DNA from: an uncultured Tenacibaculum sp. | GTDB lineage: Bacteria; Bacteroidota; Bacteroidia; Flavobacteriales; Flavobacteriaceae | Direction: 5' to 3' | DNA length: 64,000 nucleotides | Assembly (NCBI GenBank): GCA_947497895.1 | Contig: CANMIL010000004.1 | Span: 62,001 to 126,000, forward strand | Part shown: positions 26,239 to 34,473 of the stretch, piece by piece | Numbering within the stretch: the first letter of the stretch is position 1 | How the letters are laid out: each line of letters starts with the position of its first letter | Notes under the pieces: generated by a model | Seen by the model: only the letters and a program-made list of their open reading frames with translations | Databases searched by the model: none | Told to the model about the DNA's origin: nothing | Translations under genes and position numbers: made by a program

Positions 26239-26598
26239 TTAATCTTCTTGATTATAAATTCCCTCTTCCTTTAATTTCCCCAAACTATCAGCGCTAAAAG
26301 GGTATTTTAACACTGCGTTATTTATATAACCACTAGTCATAACTCCAACTGATGGTCGAGATATACTAGTAGTCGCTCTAACAACCCCAACTAAAAAGGC
26401 ATGTTTACTCCCATCAACAGGTTGTGGTTTATAAACTCCTTCTTCTTTAATAACACCATGACCTGCACAGATATAGTCATCTGGAAAATCCTTACAATCC
26501 AATGCCACTCCCCCTTCTATTCCATGCGAATATTTTTTTATAGCAATGCCATCTCTACCATTACCATATTCCTCTTTTTTATTACTTAAATCAACCAT
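26239..26598 (-). CDS. head decoration protein candidate
   Basis: A 119-residue beta-rich protein with GIAIKKYSHGIEGGVALDC and a small barrel-like core, just before the capsid gene on the same transcript. Size and place match decoration (gpD-like/DUF2190) proteins. Confidence 0.68.
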   Translation of the reverse strand: MVDLSNKKEEYGNGRDGIAIKKYSHGIEGGVALDCKDFPDDYICAGHGVIKEEGVYKPQPVDGSKHAFLVGVVRATTSISRPSVGVMTSGYINNAVLKYPFSADSLGKLKEEGIYNQED

Positions 26599-26607
26599 TT
26601 TTTAATT

Positions 26608-27207
26608 TTATTTAAACACTTCCTCTATCTCAGCATCTGTGGCCTCCTTATCTCCTATCGGATTAGGAATTCCAGACGAAGACACTGAACTATTAATAAT
26701 ATCCTGTTTTAATGCTATCGTATCCGCTTCGGCTTTAATAATTTGATCTTCAATAGAGGTTTCAGAATCAATATCAATAAGCTTTTGAAACCAAGAATCA
26801 CTATTTTTTATAGAATCAGGAATGTTAGACTTTTGCCATAACTTTTTCGCATTAGAAACTTTAATCCCATGGCTTTGGGTTGCTTCCATTTTTTCCAATC
26901 TATCTGTTATAGCCTTCGCCCATTCTGGAGTTTCATCTCCTTTTTTATTTTGTTCATTTTCTTTTGATGATGCTCCTGGATTATTTTTTTTATAAGTTTC
27001 AATTGCTTTGGTTACTCTTCGATCGAATTCGCTTTTGGCCTCTGCATTGTCCTTTAAATAATCATCAAATTCTTGTGGTTTTTGAAGTTCTCCTAAGTGA
27101 TTTATGATTCCTTCAATTTCTGATTCATCTGTAATTGTAATGAAGTTAGCTAGTACCTTGGGTAGTCCCTTTTTCTCAAGTGCCTGTTCAAGTTTCTCTC
27201 TTAACAT
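26608..27207 (-). CDS. scaffolding protein candidate
   Basis: A 199-residue, charged, helical protein (EFDDYLKDNAEAKSEFDRRV; ETPEWAKAITDRLEKME) with disordered linker NPGASSKENEQNKKGDE and an acidic C-terminus. This composition and the place before decoration/capsid genes are characteristic of phage scaffolds. Confidence 0.72.
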   Translation of the reverse strand: MLREKLEQALEKKGLPKVLANFITITDESEIEGIINHLGELQKPQEFDDYLKDNAEAKSEFDRRVTKAIETYKKNNPGASSKENEQNKKGDETPEWAKAITDRLEKMEATQSHGIKVSNAKKLWQKSNIPDSIKNSDSWFQKLIDIDSETSIEDQIIKAEADTIALKQDIINSSVSSSGIPNPIGDKEATDAEIEEVFK

Positions 27208-27272
27208 AATGGATATTATTATTTTATTTTGATTAATAAAATTATATGATGATTCAGAGACGGTTATAATAA

Positions 27273-27557
27273 TTATTCGTGTTTAGGACATGGTGTCAGT
27301 AATTTCTCTTTATTAATATTTTTGAGGATTCTATAAAAGGTTCGCTCGGAGCAAAAAAGATGATAAGCAGCCAATTCAGAACATAAATCAATCCCTTTAA
27401 TTCTATTTTCTGGTTTTGAGGACCAGACGTTTAAAAAATACTTTACGTATTCCTCCCTGTTACCTAATATTTGCTTGTTTTTCCTCATTGCGTACTCCTT
27501 AAAATCCCTTTTTGCGTTAAAGGCTCTTTCGAAATAAATATTTTTATTGATCTCCAT
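27273..27557 (-). CDS. small protein between portal and scaffold
   Basis: A 94-residue basic protein: NIYFERAFNAKRDFKEYAMR, KNKQILGNREEYVKYFLNVW, then a possible HTH (LCSELAAYHLFCSERTFYRIL) and a Cys/His end (LLTPCPKHE). It occupies the place where many phages carry a MuF-type head protein, which is missing here. The end of the gene is duplicated as a 25-bp noncoding sequence at 13401. Overlaps the portal gene by 14 bp. A DNA-binding role is plausible. Confidence 0.7.
   Translation of the reverse strand: MEINKNIYFERAFNAKRDFKEYAMRKNKQILGNREEYVKYFLNVWSSKPENRIKGIDLCSELAAYHLFCSERTFYRILKNINKEKLLTPCPKHE
27281..27305. repeat. 25-bp repeat, coding copy
   Basis: Matches 13401-13425 at 24 of 25 bases and encodes the C-terminal LLTPCPKHE of the 94-aa protein. 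Confidence 0.7.
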
Positions 27558-28986
27558 GAGATGTTATTTCATTTTGAATGTCTTTGTTAATATTTTCCAG
27601 CTCATCTATTGCATTTTCAGACAGTGAGATAATTTTAATAGCTGTTTCCCTTGACATAAAGCGCCCATCAATTGCAGTTTTTAGAGTTGACACTATACCG
27701 GCTAGATCATTTGGCAACACACTTTGAAAATCAACATCATAAATAAGTTTTTTTCTAAAACTGTTTAATTTAATCTCAGTGGTTGTGCAAATACCTGATT
27801 TTATCACATTAACAATTCTCTGAATATCAGTAGTATTTTGACCTTGATTACTTAACGCCTTTAATTTAGAATCCAAAAACATTAATTCTAAAGCGACCCC
27901 TGTAACATTCCCAATACCTTTTAAGCTATCGAATGATAAGTCAGGAGTACTAGTGAGGTAATTAATCAAACCTTTAAGCTCATGCAACTCTAGTTCAACA
28001 CTTTTCGGGGCGTTGTCATGTGTTAAAAACTTAGCATCTCCATGTACTGGCTTTCCTGTGTCTTCATCATACACTACAGGAGCATTAAGAAGTTTTCCAT
28101 CACTATCACGATCTGGCATTCCACTAACTTCGCCTACAGTAAATAATAGTGGTGAACCTGAGTAATTATTTGATGCACCTAACTTCGATAATAGCGTTTC
28201 GTAACGATCGATTAATTCTTTCACATCTTCATGTTCAGGAGCTTCTTGAGACATATAGACACAGGGTATTATGTCAAACCCATGAGATTCGGATTGATCA
28301 AGTTTCCATCCGTCACTATCAGATTGATACTTGGTAATTAACTTTTCATCGTAAATCCATAGATTTCTTATTTCCGTATCTTCTTTTTTTGTCTTGAACT
28401 CCCAAACGAATAATATCATATCTCCAAAATCATCAAAAACAGGATGAAAAACACCACTATTAAAGTCAAGAACTTTACTTTTTATTTCTGGAGTATTATT
28501 TTTTTTGAGAATATTAAAGATTATTGCCGTCTGTGTTTGGCTTCGTTGAATTTCTTTTAATTCTTGGAGTTTAGAATCAAGCCTATTTTTTTTCCAAACT
28601 TGTAAAACAGTTTCAAATAATTGGTTAGCTTCAGAAGGTATTAACTTGACAGGATTGGCGAACTCAAACGCTACACTCGTTCTTGTTATCTTCTTGGCAA
28701 AATTCACTGGAGTTCTAATAGCCTTAACTATTTCCTTCAATCTGGTTTCCATGATAGGCTCTCCACTATTATCGTATTCACCTGTTGAAATTTGCTCATA
28801 AATGGATTTATCTTTTTGAGTTTTCCCAATTTGAGTATCACGAATTGACCTATCTCGATGGGTATATTCATTGTAATATTCCTCGATAATATCCTCGTCT
28901 TTTTTATTTAGCTTTAGACGATTTAAAATTGTTCCATCTAATTCTCCTTGCCTTATTTTCTCTATAATATCTTTCATTGTTATCAA
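27544..28986 (-). CDS. portal protein (SPP1 gp6-like)
   Basis: A 480-residue protein with the layout of SPP1-type portals: wing start (YYNEYTHRDRSIRDTQIGKT), ANPVKLIPSEANQLFETVLQVWKKN, and the helical crown (LKTAIDGRFMSRETAIKIISLSENAIDELENI). Overlaps the large terminase by 4 bp. It forms the dodecameric ring through which DNA is packaged. Confidence 0.88.
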   Translation of the reverse strand: MITMKDIIEKIRQGELDGTILNRLKLNKKDEDIIEEYYNEYTHRDRSIRDTQIGKTQKDKSIYEQISTGEYDNSGEPIMETRLKEIVKAIRTPVNFAKKITRTSVAFEFANPVKLIPSEANQLFETVLQVWKKNRLDSKLQELKEIQRSQTQTAIIFNILKKNNTPEIKSKVLDFNSGVFHPVFDDFGDMILFVWEFKTKKEDTEIRNLWIYDEKLITKYQSDSDGWKLDQSESHGFDIIPCVYMSQEAPEHEDVKELIDRYETLLSKLGASNNYSGSPLLFTVGEVSGMPDRDSDGKLLNAPVVYDEDTGKPVHGDAKFLTHDNAPKSVELELHELKGLINYLTSTPDLSFDSLKGIGNVTGVALELMFLDSKLKALSNQGQNTTDIQRIVNVIKSGICTTTEIKLNSFRKKLIYDVDFQSVLPNDLAGIVSTLKTAIDGRFMSRETAIKIISLSENAIDELENINKDIQNEITSHGDQ

Positions 28987-30527
28987 ATATTAATACCTAA
29001 TTCACCAATTGTTTTGGCCCTTGTCCCTCTTTTTTTAGTTTTCTTTCTTCCACAATAAGCTACATACTGTTTCTTAAAGTACTCGCATAAGAAGTAATCA
29101 TCTGTATCAGTTAAATGCCCATACTTCTCGTAAGTTACCTTGGTTATTGGGTGCTTTGTTTTCTCTTTAAACTTGGTGCCATCCGAAGCCTCTTTGACAC
29201 TTTCATAATCATCAATAGTTTTAGGGCATTTGGAAGAAATATGATAACTAGCACCAGGGATAGAACCAATTAAAAGTTCATTAATAAAACCTCCCCTACT
29301 ATGAACATTTGGGTTCTTACTAGGTAGCCTCCTTTTGTGGTTGAAATCATTATCTGTGAGATTATCCTCAACTATTGTAAAAAAGTTTTGCCCTTTTTCT
29401 AGCTTGGAATCAGATTTTAGAGAAGTTCTATCCCCATAAATATAAATCAGTTTATCATGGTCGGGATATCTTTTAATAAGTTCTTTTAAAGCATGTTTTA
29501 ATGTGTTTCTGGGATGCTCCAAACATATCTCATCTATCTTCCAAGCTCTTAAGCCCTTTCCTTGATATACCGATATTGTAACATAAGGATTTACGTTTTC
29601 ATCAAATGAAATATGTAACGGTAAATCAGGGTCGTATTCATTATCCCTAACATTTCTCTCCGCTTTGAAGTTCTTATAAAACTCGCCGCCTCTATTCAAT
29701 TTACCCCAATTCCCTAGGGCATATATGGAATAGAAATTATAGTCAGTATTTCTATCATGATCGAAATCAGCAATGGTTTGTATATCGACAAAACCAAAAG
29801 TTTTACAAGGAGAACCAACTACCCAAAAGTTATTTAAATAAGTTGACTTAATCACAACAAAATTTGGAGGATAAGTTTCACCATTTACAACTACTTCATT
29901 CCCCTCCCATTTTTCCGTTACTTCGGTGTATCGATCATCTATGTTTAATTGAAGAACTCCATTGTGATCGACTAAAGAATTTGAAAGTTCATTTCTCACC
30001 TCTCTATCAAAAACCTCTTTTTTAATCCAGTGTTCTTTATCAATTGGATTGAACATGCATATTATTTGCTGCCCTTCCATTCCTCTTAAACGCTTTCTTA
30101 TTTGTTTGAAATCTGCAAAGTCAAATTCAGATACTTCTTCTAACACAACCCTTTTCACAGTAATACCCTTTATTTTTTCAGGATCATCAAGTCCTTTAAA
30201 AACTATTTCGGCACCAGTAACGCATTTTATTTTTTTGGCTTGAATAATAAAAAATTGGTCTAAACCTAAATCTTTTATAACATCTTTAAATGTTTTAAAT
30301 ACACTGCCATCAATGGTAGCAGAAACCTTTCTAAACACCAAAGTATCTGCCCCTTCCAAAAGTGAAGCGATAATAATAATTGCCTGGGCAACCGAATAAG
30401 ATTTAGCAGACGAAGAACCTCCATAGCACCAAATAAACCTTCGATGTATGTTAGTAAGCTCCTTTTCAAGGTGATGAAAATTAGGGTTAAAGAGCTTCCA
30501 ATTAAACTTTAATTGAACCTTTGCCAC
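28983..30527 (-). CDS. terminase large subunit
   Basis: A 514-residue motor: Walker A-like CYGGSSSAKSYSVAQ (~residues 34-48), Walker B VLEEVSEFDF (~130), coupling-type CMFNP, and a nuclease half with HISFDENVNP and YIYGDRTS acidic residues. It packages DNA into the head. Translationally coupled to portal by an ATGA-type overlap and follows the small subunit by 6 bp. Confidence 0.92.
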   Translation of the reverse strand: MAKVQLKFNWKLFNPNFHHLEKELTNIHRRFIWCYGGSSSAKSYSVAQAIIIIASLLEGADTLVFRKVSATIDGSVFKTFKDVIKDLGLDQFFIIQAKKIKCVTGAEIVFKGLDDPEKIKGITVKRVVLEEVSEFDFADFKQIRKRLRGMEGQQIICMFNPIDKEHWIKKEVFDREVRNELSNSLVDHNGVLQLNIDDRYTEVTEKWEGNEVVVNGETYPPNFVVIKSTYLNNFWVVGSPCKTFGFVDIQTIADFDHDRNTDYNFYSIYALGNWGKLNRGGEFYKNFKAERNVRDNEYDPDLPLHISFDENVNPYVTISVYQGKGLRAWKIDEICLEHPRNTLKHALKELIKRYPDHDKLIYIYGDRTSLKSDSKLEKGQNFFTIVEDNLTDNDFNHKRRLPSKNPNVHSRGGFINELLIGSIPGASYHISSKCPKTIDDYESVKEASDGTKFKEKTKHPITKVTYEKYGHLTDTDDYFLCEYFKKQYVAYCGRKKTKKRGTRAKTIGELGINI

Positions 30528-30533
30528 TACCTC

Positions 30534-30965
30534 TTACCCCTCTTTTCCTCCAACATAAAAAGTGGTAATTTCTGTCTTAACCTCTTGTTTTTCGGTAAGT
30601 TTATTCAAACGAGAAGTAATACTAGGGTTGTAGAAACCAAGCAATCCCCCTACGATTTGATTTTCTCTGATTTCTTCCTTTATGTACGAACAGATACCAA
30701 CAAAGTCATTGTAATACTGACCTTTATTCAAGAAATACTGTTCTACACAGCCGTATTTTCTTCGACAAAATCTTTTGAATCCTTCTAAGGTTAATGGAAC
30801 TTTCTGTGGATCCTCTTTTCGTTCTGCATCCTTACCAACATATTGAACTTTCATCCATTCCTTGGACTGTTCTTTTACATCTTCCTTATACTTGTCAAAA
30901 GCTTTTGCTAAATCTTCAGGAGTATTAAAAATTCTTGTAGGATGAATATTACCATTTTTACCCAT
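30534..30965 (-). CDS. terminase small subunit / DNA-packaging protein
   Basis: A 143-residue protein: PLTLEGFKRFCRRKYGCVEQY and YNDFVGICSYIKEEIRENQIVGGLLGFYNPSITSRLNKL match the gp3-like small terminase family of Bacteroidota phages (HTH-like N-terminus plus an oligomerisation helix). First gene of the late operon; an array of direct repeats lies just upstream. Confidence 0.88.
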   Translation of the reverse strand: MGKNGNIHPTRIFNTPEDLAKAFDKYKEDVKEQSKEWMKVQYVGKDAERKEDPQKVPLTLEGFKRFCRRKYGCVEQYFLNKGQYYNDFVGICSYIKEEIRENQIVGGLLGFYNPSITSRLNKLTEKQEVKTEITTFYVGGKEG

Positions 30966-30990
30966 AACATAGTAGTTAAAGGTTATACTT

Positions 30991-31072
30991 GGAATCTTAA
31001 TGCCTAATAGGTCTTTTTGGAATCTAATGCCTTTAGGAAAGGGCTTTTAATGGAATCTTATCACCTCAATTG
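30991..31072. promoter_or_regulatory. three direct repeats upstream of the packaging/late operon
   Basis: Three copies of a ~20-bp element: GGAATCTTAATGCCTAATAG (30991), GGAATCTAATGCCTTTAGG (31019) and the more diverged GGAATCTTATCACCTCAATT (31052), all in the same direction and 28-33 bp apart, within 110 bp upstream of the small terminase start. They look like binding sites for a late-gene activator; the LuxR-type HTH encoded 600 bp away is a candidate. Confidence 0.65.
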
Positions 31073-31116
31073 TAGAGAGGTATACAAAAATAATCAAAAA
31101 AAATAATAAATCTTGA

Positions 31117-31443
31117 TTAACACAGTATTTCAAATACATCTTTATTTTTTTTCACTAAAAAGTCCTGTTTCTTTTCTTCTTGAATTCTAAAACATTCTTT
31201 TACAAGTGACATTAATAATTCAGATTTTAAAAAATTATCGCTGTACCTATCTTTCTTTAGTCTGAAACTATCAGTTTCATTTTCTTTAAATAGAGCAATT
31301 TTTTTATCTTTTCTATTCACTGTAAACATTAGCCCTTCATTCTTATCAAGTTCGAGTAATTCAATTGCTTTTTTAGAGAATGAAAATTTTCCATTTTTTG
31401 TCATTGTGACACAAGGGTATAAGGGTTCTTTTTTAGTTCTCAT
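31117..31443 (-). CDS. hypothetical phage protein
   Basis: A 108-residue protein starting MRTKKEPLYPCVTMTKNGKFSFSKKAIELLEL, with a beta-rich N-terminal region (GLMFTVNRKDKKIALFKEN) and a helical C-terminus. The first half is of the kind seen in small phage proteins with a swapped-hairpin-like pattern, but I cannot assign a family. Last gene before the late promoter region. Confidence 0.72.
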   Translation of the reverse strand: MRTKKEPLYPCVTMTKNGKFSFSKKAIELLELDKNEGLMFTVNRKDKKIALFKENETDSFRLKKDRYSDNFLKSELLMSLVKECFRIQEEKKQDFLVKKNKDVFEILC

Positions 31444-31636
31444 TTACGTTTGGTTTCTTAAAGCACAATCTAACTAATTAAATAACACTAATTCAAATAT
31501 ACAATTTTTAGTTTAATTTATAACAATTAAATAAAACTTTAAGTTTGATTTATATTTTCTACTTATTTCCAATGAGAACTTTTATTTTTTTGTCAAATTT
31601 TTTCTTAACAGTATCATTTCTCTTTTTCTATTCTAG

Positions 31637-31840
31637 TCAAATTATCCCTTTTTTAGTAAGAATTACCGCTAGATGAAAATTAGACTTAGCTCCATAATCA
31701 GACTTAACCTTTTTTAATGTTTTCTCTATTGTTGCTAAACTATTTTTCTCAAACCCTTCTTTTTTCAGTATTGAAGGGATCTGTTTTTGTTTTAATCCTG
31801 TTGAAAGGAGTTCCAATATTCTTAATTCTAATTTGTTCAT
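31637..31840 (-). CDS. standalone LuxR/GerE-type HTH protein
   Basis: A 67-residue protein that is only a LuxR-type DNA-binding domain: ELRILELLSTGLKQKQIPSIL, then NSLATIEKTLKKVKSDYGAKSNFHLAVI, aligned with the four-helix GerE fold (E-x-x-[IV]-L-x-L-L-x-x-G-x-x-x-x-x-I ... T-[IV]-x-x-x). There is no receiver or ligand domain. Placed between the cassette array and the late operon, it could be the late-gene activator. Confidence 0.78.
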   Translation of the reverse strand: MNKLELRILELLSTGLKQKQIPSILKKEGFEKNSLATIEKTLKKVKSDYGAKSNFHLAVILTKKGII

Positions 31841-31890
31841 TATTTTAACGACTTACTCAATTGCATCTATTAATACTTATAAATTAAATC

Positions 31891-31933
31891 TTTGACAATA
31901 AAAAACCACTTCATTCGAAGTGGTTGTGGTAAG
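31891..31933 (-). repeat. cassette trailer (element C), includes terminator
   Basis: On the minus strand: CTTACCACAA, then hairpin CCACTTC/GAAGTGG, TTTTTTATTGTCAAAGA. It is the trailer half of the repeat element found complete at 32420-32545 and 34326-34453, with no leader half. It terminates the ExoX-C gene transcript. Confidence 0.8.
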
Positions 31934-31949
31934 CTTATGTTATTCTCTT

Positions 31950-32357
31950 TTATTTAGCGTTATTGATTTCTCGTATTTTTTCTGGAAATCTAAAATTTTC
32001 TAATTCTTCAACTGAGCTTCCGCTCTGAATCATTTCTTTGATTTCAGAAACGCTAAAAAAAGGATTTACTGTATCAGTTTTATCAACAAGCTCGATTAAC
32101 ATTTCAATATTAAATTCTTCCTTTCCTTCAATTCTTTTCAATAAATCTGATTTTATTTCTTCAAACCAACGCTTATTATAACCAATAGTCGTTGGCGCAG
32201 GTAGGTTTTCAAACTTTTCTATGTCAATTTTGAAATCCTTAATCTCAAAGATTGCCCATTCCAAATAACTCGGTTGATACTCATAAATTTCTGCTAATGT
32301 CAGGCCTTTGTTTTTTCCAAAATTAATTCTATCAGAAGGTTGTAGTGATTTAATCAT
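31950..32357 (-). CDS. cassette gene 3: exodeoxyribonuclease X C-terminal-like domain protein
   Basis: A 135-residue protein. The start (INFGKNKGLTLAEIYEYQPSYLEWAI) is the FGK-x-KG-x-x-x-x-E-[IV] ... YL-x-W signature of the domain found at the C-terminus of ExoX and in many phage proteins; here it stands alone with no exonuclease domain. The rest (~80 residues) is a charged helical extension. Bracketed by the leader of element B and the trailer of element C. Likely DNA-related, function unknown. Confidence 0.78.
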   Translation of the reverse strand: MIKSLQPSDRINFGKNKGLTLAEIYEYQPSYLEWAIFEIKDFKIDIEKFENLPAPTTIGYNKRWFEEIKSDLLKRIEGKEEFNIEMLIELVDKTDTVNPFFSVSEIKEMIQSGSSVEELENFRFPEKIREINNAK

Positions 32358-32419
32358 AATTTCAATTCCAATATGTTATTAGGATAAATGCTTTATTGAA
32401 TATATTAAAATCATTTAAT

Positions 32420-32545
32420 CTTACCACAATGATGTCAAAGAACTTTTCCGTTTTTAAGGTATCGGAGAACCTACTCTTATTTTATAATTCGTTTACTAAA
32501 TCTTGGACATAAAAAAACACCTTAATTAAGGTGTTTTGTGGTAAG
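32420..32545 (-). repeat. cassette boundary element B (trailer + leader)
   Basis: 126 bp. On the minus strand it starts CTTACCACAA, has a terminator hairpin (ACACCTTAATTAAGGTGT), GTCCAAGATTTAGTAAA, then the leader block AGGTTCTCCGATACC, TTAAAAACGGAAAAGTTC, TTTGACATCATTGTGGTAAG. The ends are an inverted repeat (CTTACCACAA / TTGTGGTAAG). Same order as element A over its whole length; only the terminator stem sequence differs. Confidence 0.85.
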
Positions 32546-32592
32546 TGTTATATGTTTAAACTAGGTTTTGTGCCTAAACTTAAAAGTACTAA

Positions 32593-34086
32593 TTAATTCT
32601 TTATCACTTTTTTTAAGGCTACTTTATTATCCTTACTTTCTATTTTTACTAGATATACTCCTTTAGAGAAACCACTAAAATCAATGGCACTTTTTTTTGT
32701 TTCCGAAATTTTATTTCCCAAAACAGAATATACCTCCACTCTTTTGATTTCCGATAAAATTGGTAGAGAAACAGTTAATTGATTATTTACTGGATTAGGA
32801 GCTATGGAGACATTAGTATTAAATACTTTATCAATACTCGCTGTTTCACAATTTTCACTGTAACTAACAGTGTCATCCTTTCCCCATGAATGTGGTATAT
32901 TATTAACATCATCCACTTGAATACATGTAAGATCTTCGTTATCAAAAGACAACATTGTTTGCATGTTTCTATTGCTACCGTTTTTTAAATCTAAACTCGT
33001 AAGTTGATTACGAGAACACCATAAATGAGTTAACTCCGTATTTTGAGATACATCTAAACTCGTAAGGGAATTAACACGACAAATTAGCTCTGTTAACTCC
33101 GTATTTTGAGATACATCTAAACTCGTAAGTTGGTTGTGATCACACCACAAATGAGTTAACTCCGTGTTTTGAGATACATCTAAACTCATAAGATAATTAT
33201 CAGAACAATCTAAATAAGTTAACTCCGTATTTTGAGATACATCTAAACTCGTAAGAGAATTATTATGACACCATAATTCAATTAACTCCGTATTTTGAGA
33301 TACATCTAAACTCGTAAGGGAATTAAAAGAACACCATAATTGAGTTAACTCCGTATTTTGAGATACATCTAAACTCGTAAGGGAATTAACACGACAAATT
33401 AGCTCTGTTAACTCCGTATTTTGAGATACATCTAAACTCGTAAGGGAATTATTATGACAATATAAAACAGTTAACTCCGTATTTTGAGATACATCTAAAC
33501 TCGTAAGGGAATTAATATGACAAAATAAATAAGTTAACTCCGTATTTTGAGATACATCTAAACTCGTGAGTTGATTATCATCACACCTTAATCGAATTAA
33601 CTCCGTATTTTGAGATACATCTAAACTCGTAAGGCTATTACCTTTACACCTTAATCGAATTAACTCCGTATTTTGAGATACATCTAAACTCGTAAGAGAA
33701 TTATTATGACACAATAAATCAGTTAGCTCCGTATTCTTTGATAAATCTAAACTCGTAAGTTGATTGACATAACACCATAATCGAGTTAACTTTGTGTTTT
33801 TGGAAACATCTAAACTCGTAAGGGAATTATTATGACAATCTAATTCAGTTAACTCCACAAAAGCTTCAATCCCCGTTAAATCCGAGATTTCTCTATAAGA
33901 AACATAAATCGTACCAGTAAAAGACTCGGCTTCGCTCACTTGTATCTCTGAATCGCCATTGGTGTTAATTTGAGTATTACCTATCAAATAAGCTTTAAAA
34001 TTAGCATCTGGGATGTTTACATTTTGTGCTTTTATAAGCATTGATAAACAAAAAAGAAGTAGTAATAGTAAGTAGTTTTTTTTCAT
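32593..34086 (-). CDS. cassette gene 2: type IX-secreted leucine-rich-repeat protein
   Basis: A 497-residue exported protein: signal peptide (MKKNYLLLLLLFCLSMLIKAQ), an LRR cap (NVNIPDANFKAYLIGN), 14 repeats of 21 residues with consensus LTxLxCxxNxLTSLDVSQNTE, and a C-terminal type IX secretion sorting domain (FNTNVSIAPNPVNNQLTVSL ... GVYLVKIESKDNKVALKKVI). The invariant halves are identical at DNA level in about ten repeats; the x positions fall on the LxxLxCxxN strand, the concave ligand face of LRRs. Being host-secreted, it is cargo, probably surface-exposed on the lysogen: adhesin, receptor mask or immune-like binder. It has leader A upstream with about 240 nt of 5' region and trailer B downstream. 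Confidence 0.9.
   Translation of the reverse strand: MKKNYLLLLLLFCLSMLIKAQNVNIPDANFKAYLIGNTQINTNGDSEIQVSEAESFTGTIYVSYREISDLTGIEAFVELTELDCHNNSLTSLDVSKNTKLTRLWCYVNQLTSLDLSKNTELTDLLCHNNSLTSLDVSQNTELIRLRCKGNSLTSLDVSQNTELIRLRCDDNQLTSLDVSQNTELTYLFCHINSLTSLDVSQNTELTVLYCHNNSLTSLDVSQNTELTELICRVNSLTSLDVSQNTELTQLWCSFNSLTSLDVSQNTELIELWCHNNSLTSLDVSQNTELTYLDCSDNYLMSLDVSQNTELTHLWCDHNQLTSLDVSQNTELTELICRVNSLTSLDVSQNTELTHLWCSRNQLTSLDLKNGSNRNMQTMLSFDNEDLTCIQVDDVNNIPHSWGKDDTVSYSENCETASIDKVFNTNVSIAPNPVNNQLTVSLPILSEIKRVEVYSVLGNKISETKKSAIDFSGFSKGVYLVKIESKDNKVALKKVIKN
33000..33860 (-). repeat. 63-bp tandem repeats encoding the LRRs
   Basis: About 14 units of 63 bp. A backbone (read on + as TTAACTCCGTATTTTGAGAT, ACATCTAAACTCGTAAG) is identical in about ten units, while the remaining ~25 bp vary. 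Two units (LTELICRVN...) appear twice with the same sequence. Expected to recombine or slip easily. Confidence 0.9.
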
Positions 34087-34325
34087 AATTTTAACTTTTA
34101 CAATGTATTATGTATGTTGGAAAAAAAGATTACGTAAACTACCCTTTTAGAATAAGCATAGTTTTTATTTGAAAATAAATGTTGATTTGAGGTCTTAGCT
34201 ATTTTTAATGTGCATCTTTTTCACAACTTACAATTTCTTGTAAAGATATTTTATTTTTTTAATTCTCTTACAACTCCATTATTTTTTTTTGGAATCTAAA
34301 AAAATACAATTGTAAAAGAATCTCA
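34087..34325. other. 5' region of the LRR gene
   Basis: About 240 bp between leader A and the LRR start codon, very AT-rich, no ORF seen. Contains T-runs and a partial GGAATCT sequence also seen in the late repeats. A long 5' leader for the LRR transcript is the simplest reading. Confidence 0.4.
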
Positions 34326-34453
34326 CTTACCACAATTATGTCAAAGAACGTTTTTCCGTTTTTCAGGTATCGGAGAACCTACTGTTTTTTAAATATTCTT
34401 TTACTAAATTTTTGACAATAAAAAACCACTTCAATTGAAGTGGTCATGGTAAG
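34326..34453 (-). repeat. cassette boundary element A (trailer + leader)
   Basis: 128 bp. Minus strand: CTTACCATGA, hairpin CCACTTCAATTGAAGTGG, TTTTTTATTGTCAAA, ATTTAGTAAA, then AGTAGGTTCTCCGATACC, GAAAAACGGAAAAACG, TTTGACATAATTGTGGTAAG. It ends the 145-aa gene transcript and leads into the LRR gene. The leader block contains an imperfect dyad TTCTCCG / CGGAAAA. Confidence 0.85.
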
Positions 34454-34473
34454 TTGGTTTGTATTTAAATAAT

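Noticed and set aside
33000-33860. CRISPR array
   Set aside because: Regular repeats with variable spacers were considered, but the repeat is a 63-bp in-frame LRR unit inside a long ORF.
32593-34086. Diversity-generating retroelement target
   Set aside because: No reverse transcriptase gene or template repeat was found in the window, and variation is not restricted to adenine positions of one C-terminal region.
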